Shown piece after piece: positions 1 through 5,510 of a stretch of 5,536 bases of DNA. Every line of letters begins with the position of its first letter. Position 1 is the first letter of the stretch. The notes beneath the pieces were generated by a model, which made no database searches, was not told the DNA's origin, and saw nothing but the letters and a program-made list of their open reading frames with translations. A program made the position numbers and the translations under genes. Origin of the DNA: Cyanobacteria bacterium UBA8803 (GTDB lineage Bacteria; Cyanobacteriota; Cyanobacteriia; Cyanobacteriales; Coleofasciculaceae); the NCBI GenBank assembly GCA_003505715.1, contig DNXU01000327.1:240-5775 (forward strand), written 5' to 3'.

Positions 1-1
1 A

Positions 2-934
2 ACGATGCTGCGGTTAATTGCTGGTTTGGATCGACCTACTCGCGGTCATGTGGCGATCGGTGGCCGGATCGTGAATGCCGTCCCGCCCGGTCAGCGCAAT
101 ATTGCGATGGTGTTCCAGAGTTATGCTCTCTATCCGCACATGACTGTAGCAGATAATATAGCTGCTGCCCTAAAGTTACGCAAAATACCTCTAAATGAAA
201 TTCAGCACCGAGTTAATGAAGTTGGCCATAAGCTAGGACTGGAACTATTACTCGATCGCAAACCCGGTCAACTCTCAGGGGGCCAGCGCCAACGGGTTGC
301 CCTTGCTCGTGCTTTGGTGCGGGAACCGGATGTATTTTTGCTTGATGAGCCGTTAAGTAATTTGGATGCTCTATTGCGGGAACAAGTCCGAGCCGAACTC
401 AAGCAATTATTTAACTCCCAAAACAAACCTGTGGTCTATGTCACCCACGACCAAACGGAAGCTATGACCCTATCGAGTAAAATTGCCGTACTCTACGATG
501 GCGTCCTGCAACAATTTGACTCTCCCCACCGCATTTATTCCTACCCAGCTAACGAATTTGTCGCAGGCTTCATGGGCAGCCCTCAGATGAACTTACTGAA
601 AATTAACTGCCAGGGTAATCATGGGCTTTTGGGTGACTTTCAAATTACTTTACCTACCCTACCGAGCGTACCTCCCCAAATTGTACTAGGTATCCGTCCC
701 GAAGATGTTCGCTTAGCTCAACCAGAAGACTCCCAGATCGTTGAGGGAAAGCCCTATTTAGTTGAAGAATTGGGCAAAGAGAAACTTCTGAGCGTCCGGG
801 TTGATGGTTCAGATAAAACAGTACGCGCCTTATTACCTGCTGACCAAAACTGGCATGGAGATACCGTAGCGTTAGCATTACCAGCTAAAGCTCTCCATTG
901 GTTTAATGCTTCAGGAGGCGATCGCCTAAATTGA
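2..934 (+). CDS. ABC transporter ATP-binding protein, CUT1/MalK-UgpC type (5' partial)
   Basis: This is the ATPase subunit of an ABC importer, probably for sugars, glycerol-3-phosphate or compatible solutes; it would sit on the cytoplasmic face and drive uptake by ATP hydrolysis. Counting from the Met at base 5, the Q-loop is in VFQSYALYPHMTV (Q38), the signature LSGGQRQR at 90-97, Walker B VFLLDEP at 110-116, the D-loop SNLDA at 118-122 and the H-loop VTHDQTEAM at 146-154. A MalK-like regulatory/TOBE region follows, with GIRPEDVRLA at about 229-238. The ATG at base 5 is not the true start. The frame is open upstream, base 2-4 encodes the Thr expected just after the Walker A Lys-Ser/Thr, and M-L-R-L-I-A-G-L is the usual sequence behind Walker A. 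Roughly 45 residues are missing, and with them the protein would have the normal family length of about 350. Substrate cannot be told: cyanobacterial relatives include GgtA-like (glucosylglycerol) and UgpC-like proteins. The family call is secure; the substrate is open. Confidence 0.95.
   Translation, partial: TMLRLIAGLDRPTRGHVAIGGRIVNAVPPGQRNIAMVFQSYALYPHMTVADNIAAALKLRKIPLNEIQHRVNEVGHKLGLELLLDRKPGQLSGGQRQRVALARALVREPDVFLLDEPLSNLDALLREQVRAELKQLFNSQNKPVVYVTHDQTEAMTLSSKIAVLYDGVLQQFDSPHRIYSYPANEFVAGFMGSPQMNLLKINCQGNHGLLGDFQITLPTLPSVPPQIVLGIRPEDVRLAQPEDSQIVEGKPYLVEELGKEKLLSVRVDGSDKTVRALLPADQNWHGDTVALALPAKALHWFNASGGDRLN
916..927. repeat. HIP1 palindrome, extended to 12 bp
   Basis: The sequence AGGCGATCGCCT is a perfect 12-bp palindrome containing the HIP1 core GCGATCGC (918-925). 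It lies in the last codons of the ABC ATPase gene. HIP1 is over-represented in many cyanobacterial genomes, and this copy supports the taxonomic assignment. I infer no gene-specific role. Confidence 0.85.
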
Positions 935-970
935 AAATAGGCGGCTCTTGAATTCTCTGTTCCCTAAAAT

Positions 971-991
971 CCCTAGTGTGACACTTCAGGG
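971..991 (-). terminator. Possible intrinsic terminator of the 217-aa gene
   Basis: On the minus strand the sequence just after the stop codon folds as CCCT-(GA)-AGTG-TCA-CACT-AGGG. This gives an 8-bp stem with a two-base bulge and a three-base loop, followed by ATTTTA. The hairpin begins four bases past the stop, in the 61-bp gap between two convergent genes, which is where a terminator is expected. The T-run is short, so it may be weak. No T-run follows on the plus strand. Confidence 0.4.
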
Positions 992-995
992 TACT

Positions 996-1649
996 TTATC
1001 GCTCATACTCTATATAGTCAACTTGCCTTTCATCCAAATGAGGGGGTATAACTTCAGCCCGCCGTCTGGGGTGGAGAGATTGGGGTGGCAGAGCCGTGTA
1101 GGGCTGTGGTACTACATAGGTCGTTCGGGATGGTTGACGCTGTTGTCGCGACAGTACTGCTAGCATTCCGACCACAACGAGGCCACCACTAATTGTAACC
1201 GCCATGCCTGCAATTCCCCAGACAATGCCGGAAAGGATGGAGTTATCTTGCTGCTGAGTTGGCGTTGGCGGAGGCGCAGCTGCGATATCTTGTGGCATGA
1301 GATCGCTATTGCTTTGTCCCGTAAGGTTCTCGATGACCGCTTGCTGTTTTTGCAGCTGAGCTTTGAGCTGCTCAGTTTCATTTCTTTGCTGCTCTAGCAT
1401 CGTTTTAAGGCGATCCACAGTCATCTGCTGGTTCGGATCGTTTGGCAAGAAACCCGGTGCAGTTGGAGTTGGCGACGGCAGAGCCGTCCCATAGGGATTA
1501 TAAGGAGCATAAGGATTGGCCGGTGAAATCGGCGCTGGTTGGGAAGAGGGCAAGTTAGTAAGGCCCAGACCTTCTCCTCCTCTCATCATAAAGAGAACCG
1601 CCACCCCCGCAACGGCAGCCCCCGTCAGGAATGCCATACCATCACTCAT
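996..1649 (-). CDS. Hypothetical protein with two membrane segments, Pro-rich linker and coiled coil
   Basis: I do not recognise this 217-residue protein. Residues 5-22 (MAFLTGAAVAGVAVLFMM) form a hydrophobic, Gly/Ala-rich helix that could be a membrane anchor. Residues 34-72 are rich in Pro, Tyr and Asn (PYAPYNPYG). Residues 76-112 look like a short coiled coil rich in Gln, Glu and Lys (LKTMLEQQRNETEQLKAQL). A Pro/Thr/Gln spacer (123-134) leads to a second hydrophobic segment at about 138-166. The tail is basic, then acidic, with a Pro-Arg-rich stretch (HPRRRAEVIPPH) and an Asp/Glu/Tyr-rich end. This suggests an inner- or thylakoid-membrane protein with a coiled coil in the loop between two helices, perhaps a scaffold; that is inference. 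The start is supported by GAGAGGT (1657-1663 on the opposite strand), seven bases before the ATG; Met5 is a weaker alternative. It converges with the ABC gene. The open frame, complex domain pattern and ribosome site argue that it is real. Confidence 0.8.
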   Translation of the reverse strand: MSDGMAFLTGAAVAGVAVLFMMRGGEGLGLTNLPSSQPAPISPANPYAPYNPYGTALPSPTPTAPGFLPNDPNQQMTVDRLKTMLEQQRNETEQLKAQLQKQQAVIENLTGQSNSDLMPQDIAAAPPPTPTQQQDNSILSGIVWGIAGMAVTISGGLVVVGMLAVLSRQQRQPSRTTYVVPQPYTALPPQSLHPRRRAEVIPPHLDERQVDYIEYER

Positions 1650-1678
1650 CGCTCTTACCTCTCAACTGGAACTTAATC

Positions 1679-1690
1679 ACAACTAGTTGT
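1679..1690. promoter_or_regulatory. Perfect 12-bp palindrome upstream of the 217-aa gene
   Basis: ACAACTAGTTGT is an exact palindrome 30 bases ahead of the start codon of the minus-strand gene, in its probable 5' leader. It could be a binding site for a dimeric regulator. I cannot match it to a named cyanobacterial operator (it is not a GTA-N8-TAC NtcA site). Confidence 0.3.
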
Positions 1691-1708
1691 AACTGATGCA
1701 CTCTGACC

Positions 1709-1714
1709 ATTATC
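1709..1714 (-). promoter_or_regulatory. Possible -10 element of the 217-aa gene
   Basis: On the minus strand this reads GATAAT, five of six matches to TATAAT, about 60 bases upstream of the start codon. No good -35 box is found at 16-18 bases. If real, transcription would start near 1700 and the 12-bp palindrome would lie just downstream of the start site. This is a weak prediction. Confidence 0.22.
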
Positions 1715-1764
1715 ACTGAGAATTCATTGTACCTAGGTTTCTACCTCATATTAGGCTTGGAATA

Positions 1765-1871
1765 GAACCACCTGCCCGTAGGATCGGACACTTTTCCTGC
1801 CAGCCTCCATCTTTAGATGGAGTTTGTGACTTACTCAGTTGAGGTGGGCGGTTATTTTTTCTCCTCCATCT
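1765..1871. other. Folded non-coding element; possible IS200/IS605-type end or structured RNA
   Basis: Several inverted repeats nest here. CTCCATCT and AGATGGAG (1805-1822) form a perfect 8-bp hairpin arm pair around TT. GTAGGA (1778-1783) can pair with TCCTGC (1795-1800). CCACCT (1768-1773) is complementary to AGGTGG (1842-1847) and would close the structure. GCGGTTATTTTTT follows at 1848-1860, giving a T-run on the plus strand. A second CTCCATCT at 1864-1871 could compete for AGATGGAG. Short imperfect hairpins near element ends are typical of IS200/IS605 and tnpB-only elements, which are common in cyanobacteria, and the hairpin followed by GTTTGTGAC resembles such ends. No tnpA or tnpB reading frame is present. 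Alternatives are a small RNA with its own terminator, or an unrelated palindrome cluster. The structure is seen directly; the identity is inference. Confidence 0.35.
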
Positions 1872-2232
1872 CCGCTCTTAAATTGAAAACTACATTCGTT
1901 CAATTGTCTACCTATGAGGAGCTTAAAAATTTCTTAGTTCTGATGAACAGCCTTTAGAGAAACCTCGATCCTCCCAACCCCTAGAAATACTGGTAAAACT
2001 CCACCCCGGCAAGCTGACCTTATTCTTGAATGGCTTGAATCTCAGTTCGTCTGGGTTATTTGGCACTAGTGCGGCAATTCAGACTAGAGTGTTACGAATG
2101 CCTTGGTAAATATGCCCCACTGACCCTGTGCCGCACCAGATGCAGAAAAAATCCGTAGAAACCTAAAATGTGGCAGCGCTGGTTGGCCCCCTATGCAATC
2201 GATGCTAACAGCTTAGATAAATCTTCGGCAAT
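1872..2232. other. Intergenic stretch without a convincing gene
   Basis: No supported gene is seen. One plus-strand frame is open for 60 codons (1927-2106) but has no ATG until three codons before its stop (2107-2109) and no ribosome site. A 24-codon ATG frame (2168-2242) also lacks a ribosome site. Inverted repeats present are GCACTAGTGC (2063-2072, a perfect 10-bp palindrome) and GTGCGGCA/TGCCGCAC (2069-2076 and 2129-2136). The stretch may hold decayed coding sequence or an untranslated RNA, but neither can be shown. Confidence 0.5.
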
Positions 2233-2414
2233 GAGGAAGTGACGGGGTGAGGAGGTGAGGAGTAAGGAGGTGAGGGGGTGAGGAGATGAGGAGGTGAGTA
2301 GATAAGCATAATAAGTAGATAATACTAATTCTTTAGTAAGTTCCCTTACCCCCTCACTCCCTCACCCCCTCACCCCCTCACTCCCTCACTCCTCACTCCT
2401 CACCCCCTCATCCC
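2233..2414. repeat. Inverted pair of purine-rich 7/8-mer tandem repeats (STRR-like)
   Basis: The left arm (about 2244-2297) has seven units of the type GGAGGTGA, with variants GGGGTGA, GGAGTAA, GGGGGTGA and GGAGATGA. The right arm (about 2343-2410) is the reverse complement of the same type, about eight units (CTCACCCC, CTCACTCC and variants). The arms mix 7- and 8-base units and can form an imperfect stem of more than 50 bp. The spacer at 2298-2342 is AT-rich and carries its own hairpin, TACTAA-TTCT-TTAGTA (2323-2338). The right arm touches the murF stop codon (2414-2416), so in murF mRNA the G-rich arm comes first and the C-rich arm second. Short tandemly repeated repetitive (STRR) sequences are known in filamentous cyanobacteria. 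The hairpin could protect or terminate murF mRNA; this is inference. Confidence 0.85.
2349..2385 (-). promoter_or_regulatory. Potential G-quadruplex motif in murF 3' untranslated region
   Basis: On the minus strand there are five G-tracts of 3, 5, 5, 3 and 5 bases, separated by loops of 5, 3, 3 and 5 bases (plus-strand C-tracts at 2349-2353, 2359-2361, 2365-2369, 2373-2377 and 2383-2385). This meets the classic rule of four runs of three or more G with loops of 1-7. It begins about 30 bases after the murF stop. It may compete with the long hairpin formed with the left repeat arm. Formation in vivo is not shown. Confidence 0.45.
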
Positions 2415-3778
2415 TATTTCCCAGATAACCATTCGCGAAACTGATGGACGACCCGATCTAGACCGATGGAGCGCGAAGCTTTGAAAAGTAAGCGATCGCC
2501 TGGTTGCACAAATTCCTGCAAACCCTTCAGGAGGGCGTCATGGCTGGCAAAACACTCTGTTGGGATTGATGTAGTACCTGTGGCAATAGCTTGGGCTTCT
2601 GGGTCATCTACGGCCACGAACAGGGTATCCAGATGCAATTGCTCTGCGGTATTACCGACTTGTTGGTGGAATTGGGGCGATCGCTCTCCCAATTCTTTCA
2701 TAGCCCCTAGGACGGCAATATGGCGCTTGCCAGGGGTCTCAGCTAACAAACGCAGTGCCGCTATCATGGATTCAAGCCCAGCATTATAGGTTTCGTCGAG
2801 AATCACAATATCGTTGGGTAAGTCGTAGCGCTGCGATCGCCCTGCTGGCATTTGGAGGGATAACCCTTTTGTCAGGGGTGTCCAGTCAATCTCAAGAATT
2901 TTCGCCACTGCCAAAGCTGCCAAATAGTTCATAGCGTTGTGTCTGCCTGGGAGAGGCAGAGGGAACCGCATTCCCTCAACTACCAGCGTTTCTACGTCAA
3001 TGAGCTGTCCTTGGACATCGCCACCTTCTAAGCCAAAGGTCACAGTTTGTCCCTGCCAAACTGTAGCAGATGCTTCCATTAACAGCTGGTTGTCCTGATT
3101 GAGGACGGCTACGCTGGTAGTCGGCATCTCGGCTAATAATTCACATTTAGCTTTAGCGATCGCTTCGGTAGAACCCAAAAGGCCAATATGAGCCGTACCA
3201 ACATTTACAATCACGCCTATTGTCGGACACGCGATCTGGCTCAGGAGGGCAATTTGTCCCGAACCGCGCATTGCCATTTCAATTACTGCATAGTCATATT
3301 TTGATTCTAATTCCAGCAGAGTTTTCGGTACGCCGATTTCATTGTTATAGTTAGCTTGAGTTTTGAGGACGTTTCCTTGAGTAGACAAAACTGCGGCAAT
3401 TAACTCCTTGGTGGTCGTCTTGCCTGTAGAGCCTGTCACAGCAATTATTGGGATATTAAAGCGATCGCGCCACCATCGTGCAATTTGCTGGTATGCCTGT
3501 AGGGTATCTTCTACTTGGAGTTGGGGAATACCGTTGAGTGAGTTTTCCTTACGGCGGTCTGTAATTACTGCGATCGCCCCTTTCTCAACTGCCAATTTTG
3601 CATAGTCATGCCCGTCAAACTTTTGCCCCCGCAGCGCCAAGAAAATTTGACCAGGTTTGAGATCCCGGGTATCGGTACTGATCCCAGTACACAAGGCTAC
3701 AGCAGTTTGATCCGATAGATGGAGTGGCACTGCTTGGAGAATGTCAAGTAATTGGATCACAGGCAGCTGACAAGGCAT
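2414..3778 (-). CDS. murF: UDP-N-acetylmuramoyl-tripeptide--D-alanyl-D-alanine ligase
   Basis: MurF (EC 6.3.2.10) is the last cytoplasmic Mur ligase. It joins D-Ala-D-Ala to UDP-MurNAc-tripeptide with ATP hydrolysis, completing the pentapeptide precursor of peptidoglycan. The 454-residue protein has the three Mur ligase domains. The N-terminal substrate domain includes DTRDLKPGQIFLALRG (36-51). The central ATPase domain has the P-loop TGSTGKTT (115-122), NYNNEIGVPKTLLE (143-156), EMAMRGSGQI (167-176) and NVGTAHIGLLGS (192-203). It also has the AKAKCELL stretch (208-215), where the family carries its carbamoylated lysine. Motifs GRHNAMN (278-284) and DETYNAG (328-334) come next, and the C-terminal domain ends with ASRSIGLDRVV (434-444). 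Length is normal and no key motif is missing. The ATG is preceded by GGAAAG with a nine-base spacer (3788-3793). Six HIP1 octamers lie inside. It diverges from the 4120 gene and is followed directly by the G-rich repeat arm. Confidence 0.98.
   Translation of the reverse strand: MPCQLPVIQLLDILQAVPLHLSDQTAVALCTGISTDTRDLKPGQIFLALRGQKFDGHDYAKLAVEKGAIAVITDRRKENSLNGIPQLQVEDTLQAYQQIARWWRDRFNIPIIAVTGSTGKTTTKELIAAVLSTQGNVLKTQANYNNEIGVPKTLLELESKYDYAVIEMAMRGSGQIALLSQIACPTIGVIVNVGTAHIGLLGSTEAIAKAKCELLAEMPTTSVAVLNQDNQLLMEASATVWQGQTVTFGLEGGDVQGQLIDVETLVVEGMRFPLPLPGRHNAMNYLAALAVAKILEIDWTPLTKGLSLQMPAGRSQRYDLPNDIVILDETYNAGLESMIAALRLLAETPGKRHIAVLGAMKELGERSPQFHQQVGNTAEQLHLDTLFVAVDDPEAQAIATGTTSIPTECFASHDALLKGLQEFVQPGDRLLFKASRSIGLDRVVHQFREWLSGK
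2492..3577. repeat. Cluster of six HIP1 octamers within murF
   Basis: Exact GCGATCGC copies occur at 2492-2499, 2677-2684, 2833-2840, 3156-3163, 3461-3468 and 3570-3577. This is about one per 230 bp of murF, against one in the rest of the window (918-925). HIP1 is a genome-wide cyanobacterial repeat and usually tolerated in coding sequence. The protein is intact around each copy. Confidence 0.9.
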
Positions 3779-3804
3779 AGGTCTATACTTTCCACATTCA
3801 AAAA

Positions 3805-3810
3805 ATTATG
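3805..3810 (-). promoter_or_regulatory. Possible -10 element of murF
   Basis: The minus strand reads CATAAT here, five of six matches to TATAAT, about 12 bases upstream of the GGAAAG ribosome site. Transcription would start near 3798 with a leader of about 20 bases. The expected -35 position has only a poor match, so the call is tentative. Confidence 0.25.
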
Positions 3811-3887
3811 CTTTCTTGGAATAAGGCTTCACCATACCGAATGGAAGGAGGATGAGATAGTTGCTTCACTGAATCTTTACAATTTTG

Positions 3888-3916
3888 CTACAAATTTGTA
3901 GAGCCTGATTAAGGCT
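3888..3916. promoter_or_regulatory. 14-bp palindrome next to a small hairpin in the divergent intergenic region
   Basis: CTACAAATTTGTAG (3888-3901) is a perfect 14-bp palindrome. It is followed without a gap by AGCCT-GATTA-AGGCT (3902-3916), a 5-bp stem with a five-base loop. The pair sits between murF and the 4120 gene, about 110 bases upstream of murF and 145 bases upstream of the leader ORF. The palindrome could be an operator for one or both genes. It does not fit the NtcA consensus and I cannot name a regulator. Confidence 0.35.
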
Positions 3917-4045
3917 GAGTCAAGTATGCTTTTAATAGAGATTGTATGTCTAGGGTTTAAGGAGTCATGGACAAATGCCCTTTTAGGCAGGGGATTAATT
4001 CGATGCATCTAGGATTTTGGCTGTCTGAACAGAGGGTAACAACAA

Positions 4046-4105
4046 ATGGAACTTAATTCTCAAGAAGCTCAATATACTGCGATCGGCCCTAACGTTTTTG
4101 CGTAG
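4046..4105 (+). CDS. Putative 19-residue leader peptide
   Basis: The ATG at 4046 opens a 19-codon frame, MELNSQEAQYTAIGPNVFA, ending in TAG at 4103-4105. AGAGGG (4031-4036) is a fair ribosome site nine bases ahead. An in-frame TAA at 4037-4039 means the frame cannot start further upstream. Its stop codon shares bases with the AGGAGG Shine-Dalgarno sequence of the next gene (TAGGAGG, 4103-4109), and the next start codon follows 14 bases after the stop. A ribosome ending here would stand over the next ribosome site, so the arrangement suggests translational coupling or leader control. The peptide has no run of one amino acid typical of an attenuator and I do not recognise it. Chance cannot be excluded for a frame this short. 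Confidence 0.42.
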   Translation: MELNSQEAQYTAIGPNVFA

Positions 4106-4109
4106 GAGG
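4104..4109 (+). promoter_or_regulatory. Consensus Shine-Dalgarno site that sets the GTG start at 4120
   Basis: AGGAGG is a perfect anti-16S match ten bases ahead of GTG (4120-4122). It is the reason to prefer this GTG over the first in-frame ATG (4225-4227, residue 36). Two bases of the site lie within the stop codon of the 19-codon leader frame. Confidence 0.8.
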
Positions 4110-4119
4110 CCTCAATAAA

Positions 4120-5403
4120 GTGACTGCTACTTGGACAGAGTGTGATATTCGGCAAACAAGTTTAGAAGAGCAACAAATCTACGATCATCTGCTGTATTGC
4201 GTACAGGTAGAATCGCCGATACAAATGATCGACCGCTTTCAAAAGCTTTTCCTGGAGGGTTCCAGATATGAAGAACCGAAAATCTGGATGGCGCTGGAAA
4301 AGCTGGTAGTAGACAAGCGGGCTGAGCAAGACTTCAAGTTTGTCCTCAACCGTTGTTGCCACATCTTGATCAATCGCTGGCAGCTGCAACCCCAACTACA
4401 AGGGGCAATTCCGGAATTGGTGGCAATATTTGAGCATTCCCCTGCCTTGGGAACGGTTCGCTCCCGCGGAGCAAAGCGTCTGCGGGAACTAGTAGAACTG
4501 TTTACGGAGACGGAACAGTATCTTACACTACAGCGTTTGTCTCGAGTGATTAGCGATACAGCGGGAGTCAGCGGTAGTAATTCCAAAGTAGTGGGAGCCT
4601 TGATTCAACGCTATCCTTACCTTTACGAACATTGTCTGCTGAGTGAAGACAGCTCCTACGAGCACCAGCAGACGGTTAGGCAAATTCAATCTCGAGTACA
4701 ACGACGTTTCGAGCTAGATCTATCGCAGTACGTCACTTATCAGGTAAGGCGTGCCCAAGCCATACGAGATCAGTCGAAAGAAGCAGCCACAAAAATTATC
4801 CAGCCCGTTAAGAATCCTACCCTGTTGACCGAACATGAGTTAGGCACTGCTCTCAAGCAGTTTGTGGGCAAAGTACAGGGGCCTTACACCCACCGAGATC
4901 TTGCCCAGAGTTTTCTGACCCACAGCCGTCAGACCTCTCATTACAAGGATTTTAAAGATGATTTGTATGAGTACCTGACAGCATCAATCGATCCATCCTA
5001 TGGCAAACGCCAGTTTAACGAGCGACTGCGAGCTACTATCAATCATACCCTACCACAAAGCGATGCCCAAAAGCCGAGCGAATTTTTGATTTTACGGACT
5101 TGCAGTCAATTATTGAACTTCTTAGTGGTAGAGAGTTATCAACGCCCGAACCACTTTGTTTTTGTTGATCTAATCACAAACTTGGGCGCAACTGTTACAA
5201 CAGTGTTGTTGCTCAAGATTGTCTTACTGTGCCGTAAAGTCAAGCCTTTCTTAGAAAAAAGGTTTTCCATTTTATTCAACCACTACGAGACGGCGACCCG
5301 AGACGGCGTACCGTGGTTAATCAAATCTATGGAAAACTTAAATGTTGCCTTTAGCATCCACTTTGGCGAAGCCGATGTTTCCTGCCTGAGTCAGATTATG
5401 TAA
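4120..5403 (+). CDS. Conserved-looking hypothetical protein, 427 residues
   Basis: I do not recognise the family. The protein starts with GTG, supported by the consensus AGGAGG ten bases upstream. It has no signal peptide and looks soluble and largely helical. Visible features are a Cys pair in LNRCCHILINRW (76-87) and a charged helix SRGAKRLRELVELFTETEQYL (115-135). A Gln/Arg-rich stretch (QIQSRVQRRFELDL, about 189-202) leads to a Lys-rich hinge near 218-243 that may divide two domains. A hydrophobic helix at about 355-371 (LGATVTTVLLLKIVLLC) contains a Lys and is more likely buried or membrane-associated than a true membrane span. The C-terminal segment ends HFGEADVSCLSQIM. No nucleotide-binding, metal-binding or DNA-binding motif is obvious. 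It stands alone, divergent from murF, after a short leader frame, and is followed at once by G/T-rich heptamers. The long intact frame with a strong ribosome site makes it a real gene; function is unknown. Confidence 0.88.
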   Translation: MTATWTECDIRQTSLEEQQIYDHLLYCVQVESPIQMIDRFQKLFLEGSRYEEPKIWMALEKLVVDKRAEQDFKFVLNRCCHILINRWQLQPQLQGAIPELVAIFEHSPALGTVRSRGAKRLRELVELFTETEQYLTLQRLSRVISDTAGVSGSNSKVVGALIQRYPYLYEHCLLSEDSSYEHQQTVRQIQSRVQRRFELDLSQYVTYQVRRAQAIRDQSKEAATKIIQPVKNPTLLTEHELGTALKQFVGKVQGPYTHRDLAQSFLTHSRQTSHYKDFKDDLYEYLTASIDPSYGKRQFNERLRATINHTLPQSDAQKPSEFLILRTCSQLLNFLVVESYQRPNHFVFVDLITNLGATVTTVLLLKIVLLCRKVKPFLEKRFSILFNHYETATRDGVPWLIKSMENLNVAFSIHFGEADVSCLSQIM

Positions 5404-5480
5404 GGTTGTTGGTTGTTGGTTGTTTGTTATTGGTTGTTAGTTGTTAGTTGTTTGTTATTGGTTGTTTGTTATTGGTTTTA
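5404..5480. repeat. Eleven tandem heptamers, GGTTGTT type (STRR-like)
   Basis: Starting on the first base after the stop codon are eleven 7-base units in strict phase: GGTTGTT three times, TGTTATT, GGTTGTT, AGTTGTT twice, TGTTATT, GGTTGTT, TGTTATT and GGTTTTA. The array has no C on this strand. The mixture of variant units at constant length suggests growth by slippage followed by point change or block duplication (the GGTTGTT-TGTTATT pair recurs). It forms the left arm of an inverted pair with the sequence at 5511-5536. Confidence 0.92.
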
Positions 5481-5510
5481 AGCCTTACCAAACTACTGCC
5501 ATGGGTATTT

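Noticed and set aside
5..7. ATG at base 5 as the true start of the ABC ATPase
   Set aside because: A Q-loop, signature and Walker B without Walker A would make no functional ATPase, and the frame stays open to the window edge with the expected Thr at 2-4, so the gene is cut by the window.
654..878. 74-codon frame antisense to the ABC ATPase
   Set aside because: It is contained in a well supported gene, with no ribosome site or recognisable motif.
948..1163. 71-codon plus-strand frame between the ABC gene and the 217-aa gene
   Set aside because: It begins with TTG, has no ribosome site and lies mostly antisense to the better supported 217-aa gene. The product has no coherent features.
1160..1381. 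73-codon minus-strand frame inside the 217-aa gene
   Set aside because: It overlaps the coiled-coil coding part in another frame, and its Ser/Arg/Leu-rich product is typical of a shifted frame.
2233..2414. CRISPR-like array
   Set aside because: Units are 7-8 bases with no spacers between them and face each other, which is not a CRISPR layout. The same holds for 5404-5536.
2466..2789. 107-codon frame antisense to murF
   Set aside because: It is fully inside the intact murF and its Ser/Arg/Ala-rich composition is that of a shadow frame. The same applies to 3408-3605.
3878..3883. TACAAT as a plus-strand -10 box for the leader/427-aa gene
   Set aside because: The only TTG-type -35 candidate (TTGCTT, 3861-3866) is 11 bases away, too short, and the start would lie more than 150 bases upstream of the leader. 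No convincing plus-strand promoter was found.
3967..4056. 29-codon frame starting at ATG 3967, just before the leader ORF
   Set aside because: GGAG ends only two bases before the ATG, too close for normal initiation, and the frame overlaps the better placed 19-codon leader. Not called as a gene.
4162..4586. Two minus-strand frames (4162-4395 and 4239-4586) antisense to the 427-aa gene
   Set aside because: They overlap each other and a plus-strand gene with a consensus SD; no independent support.
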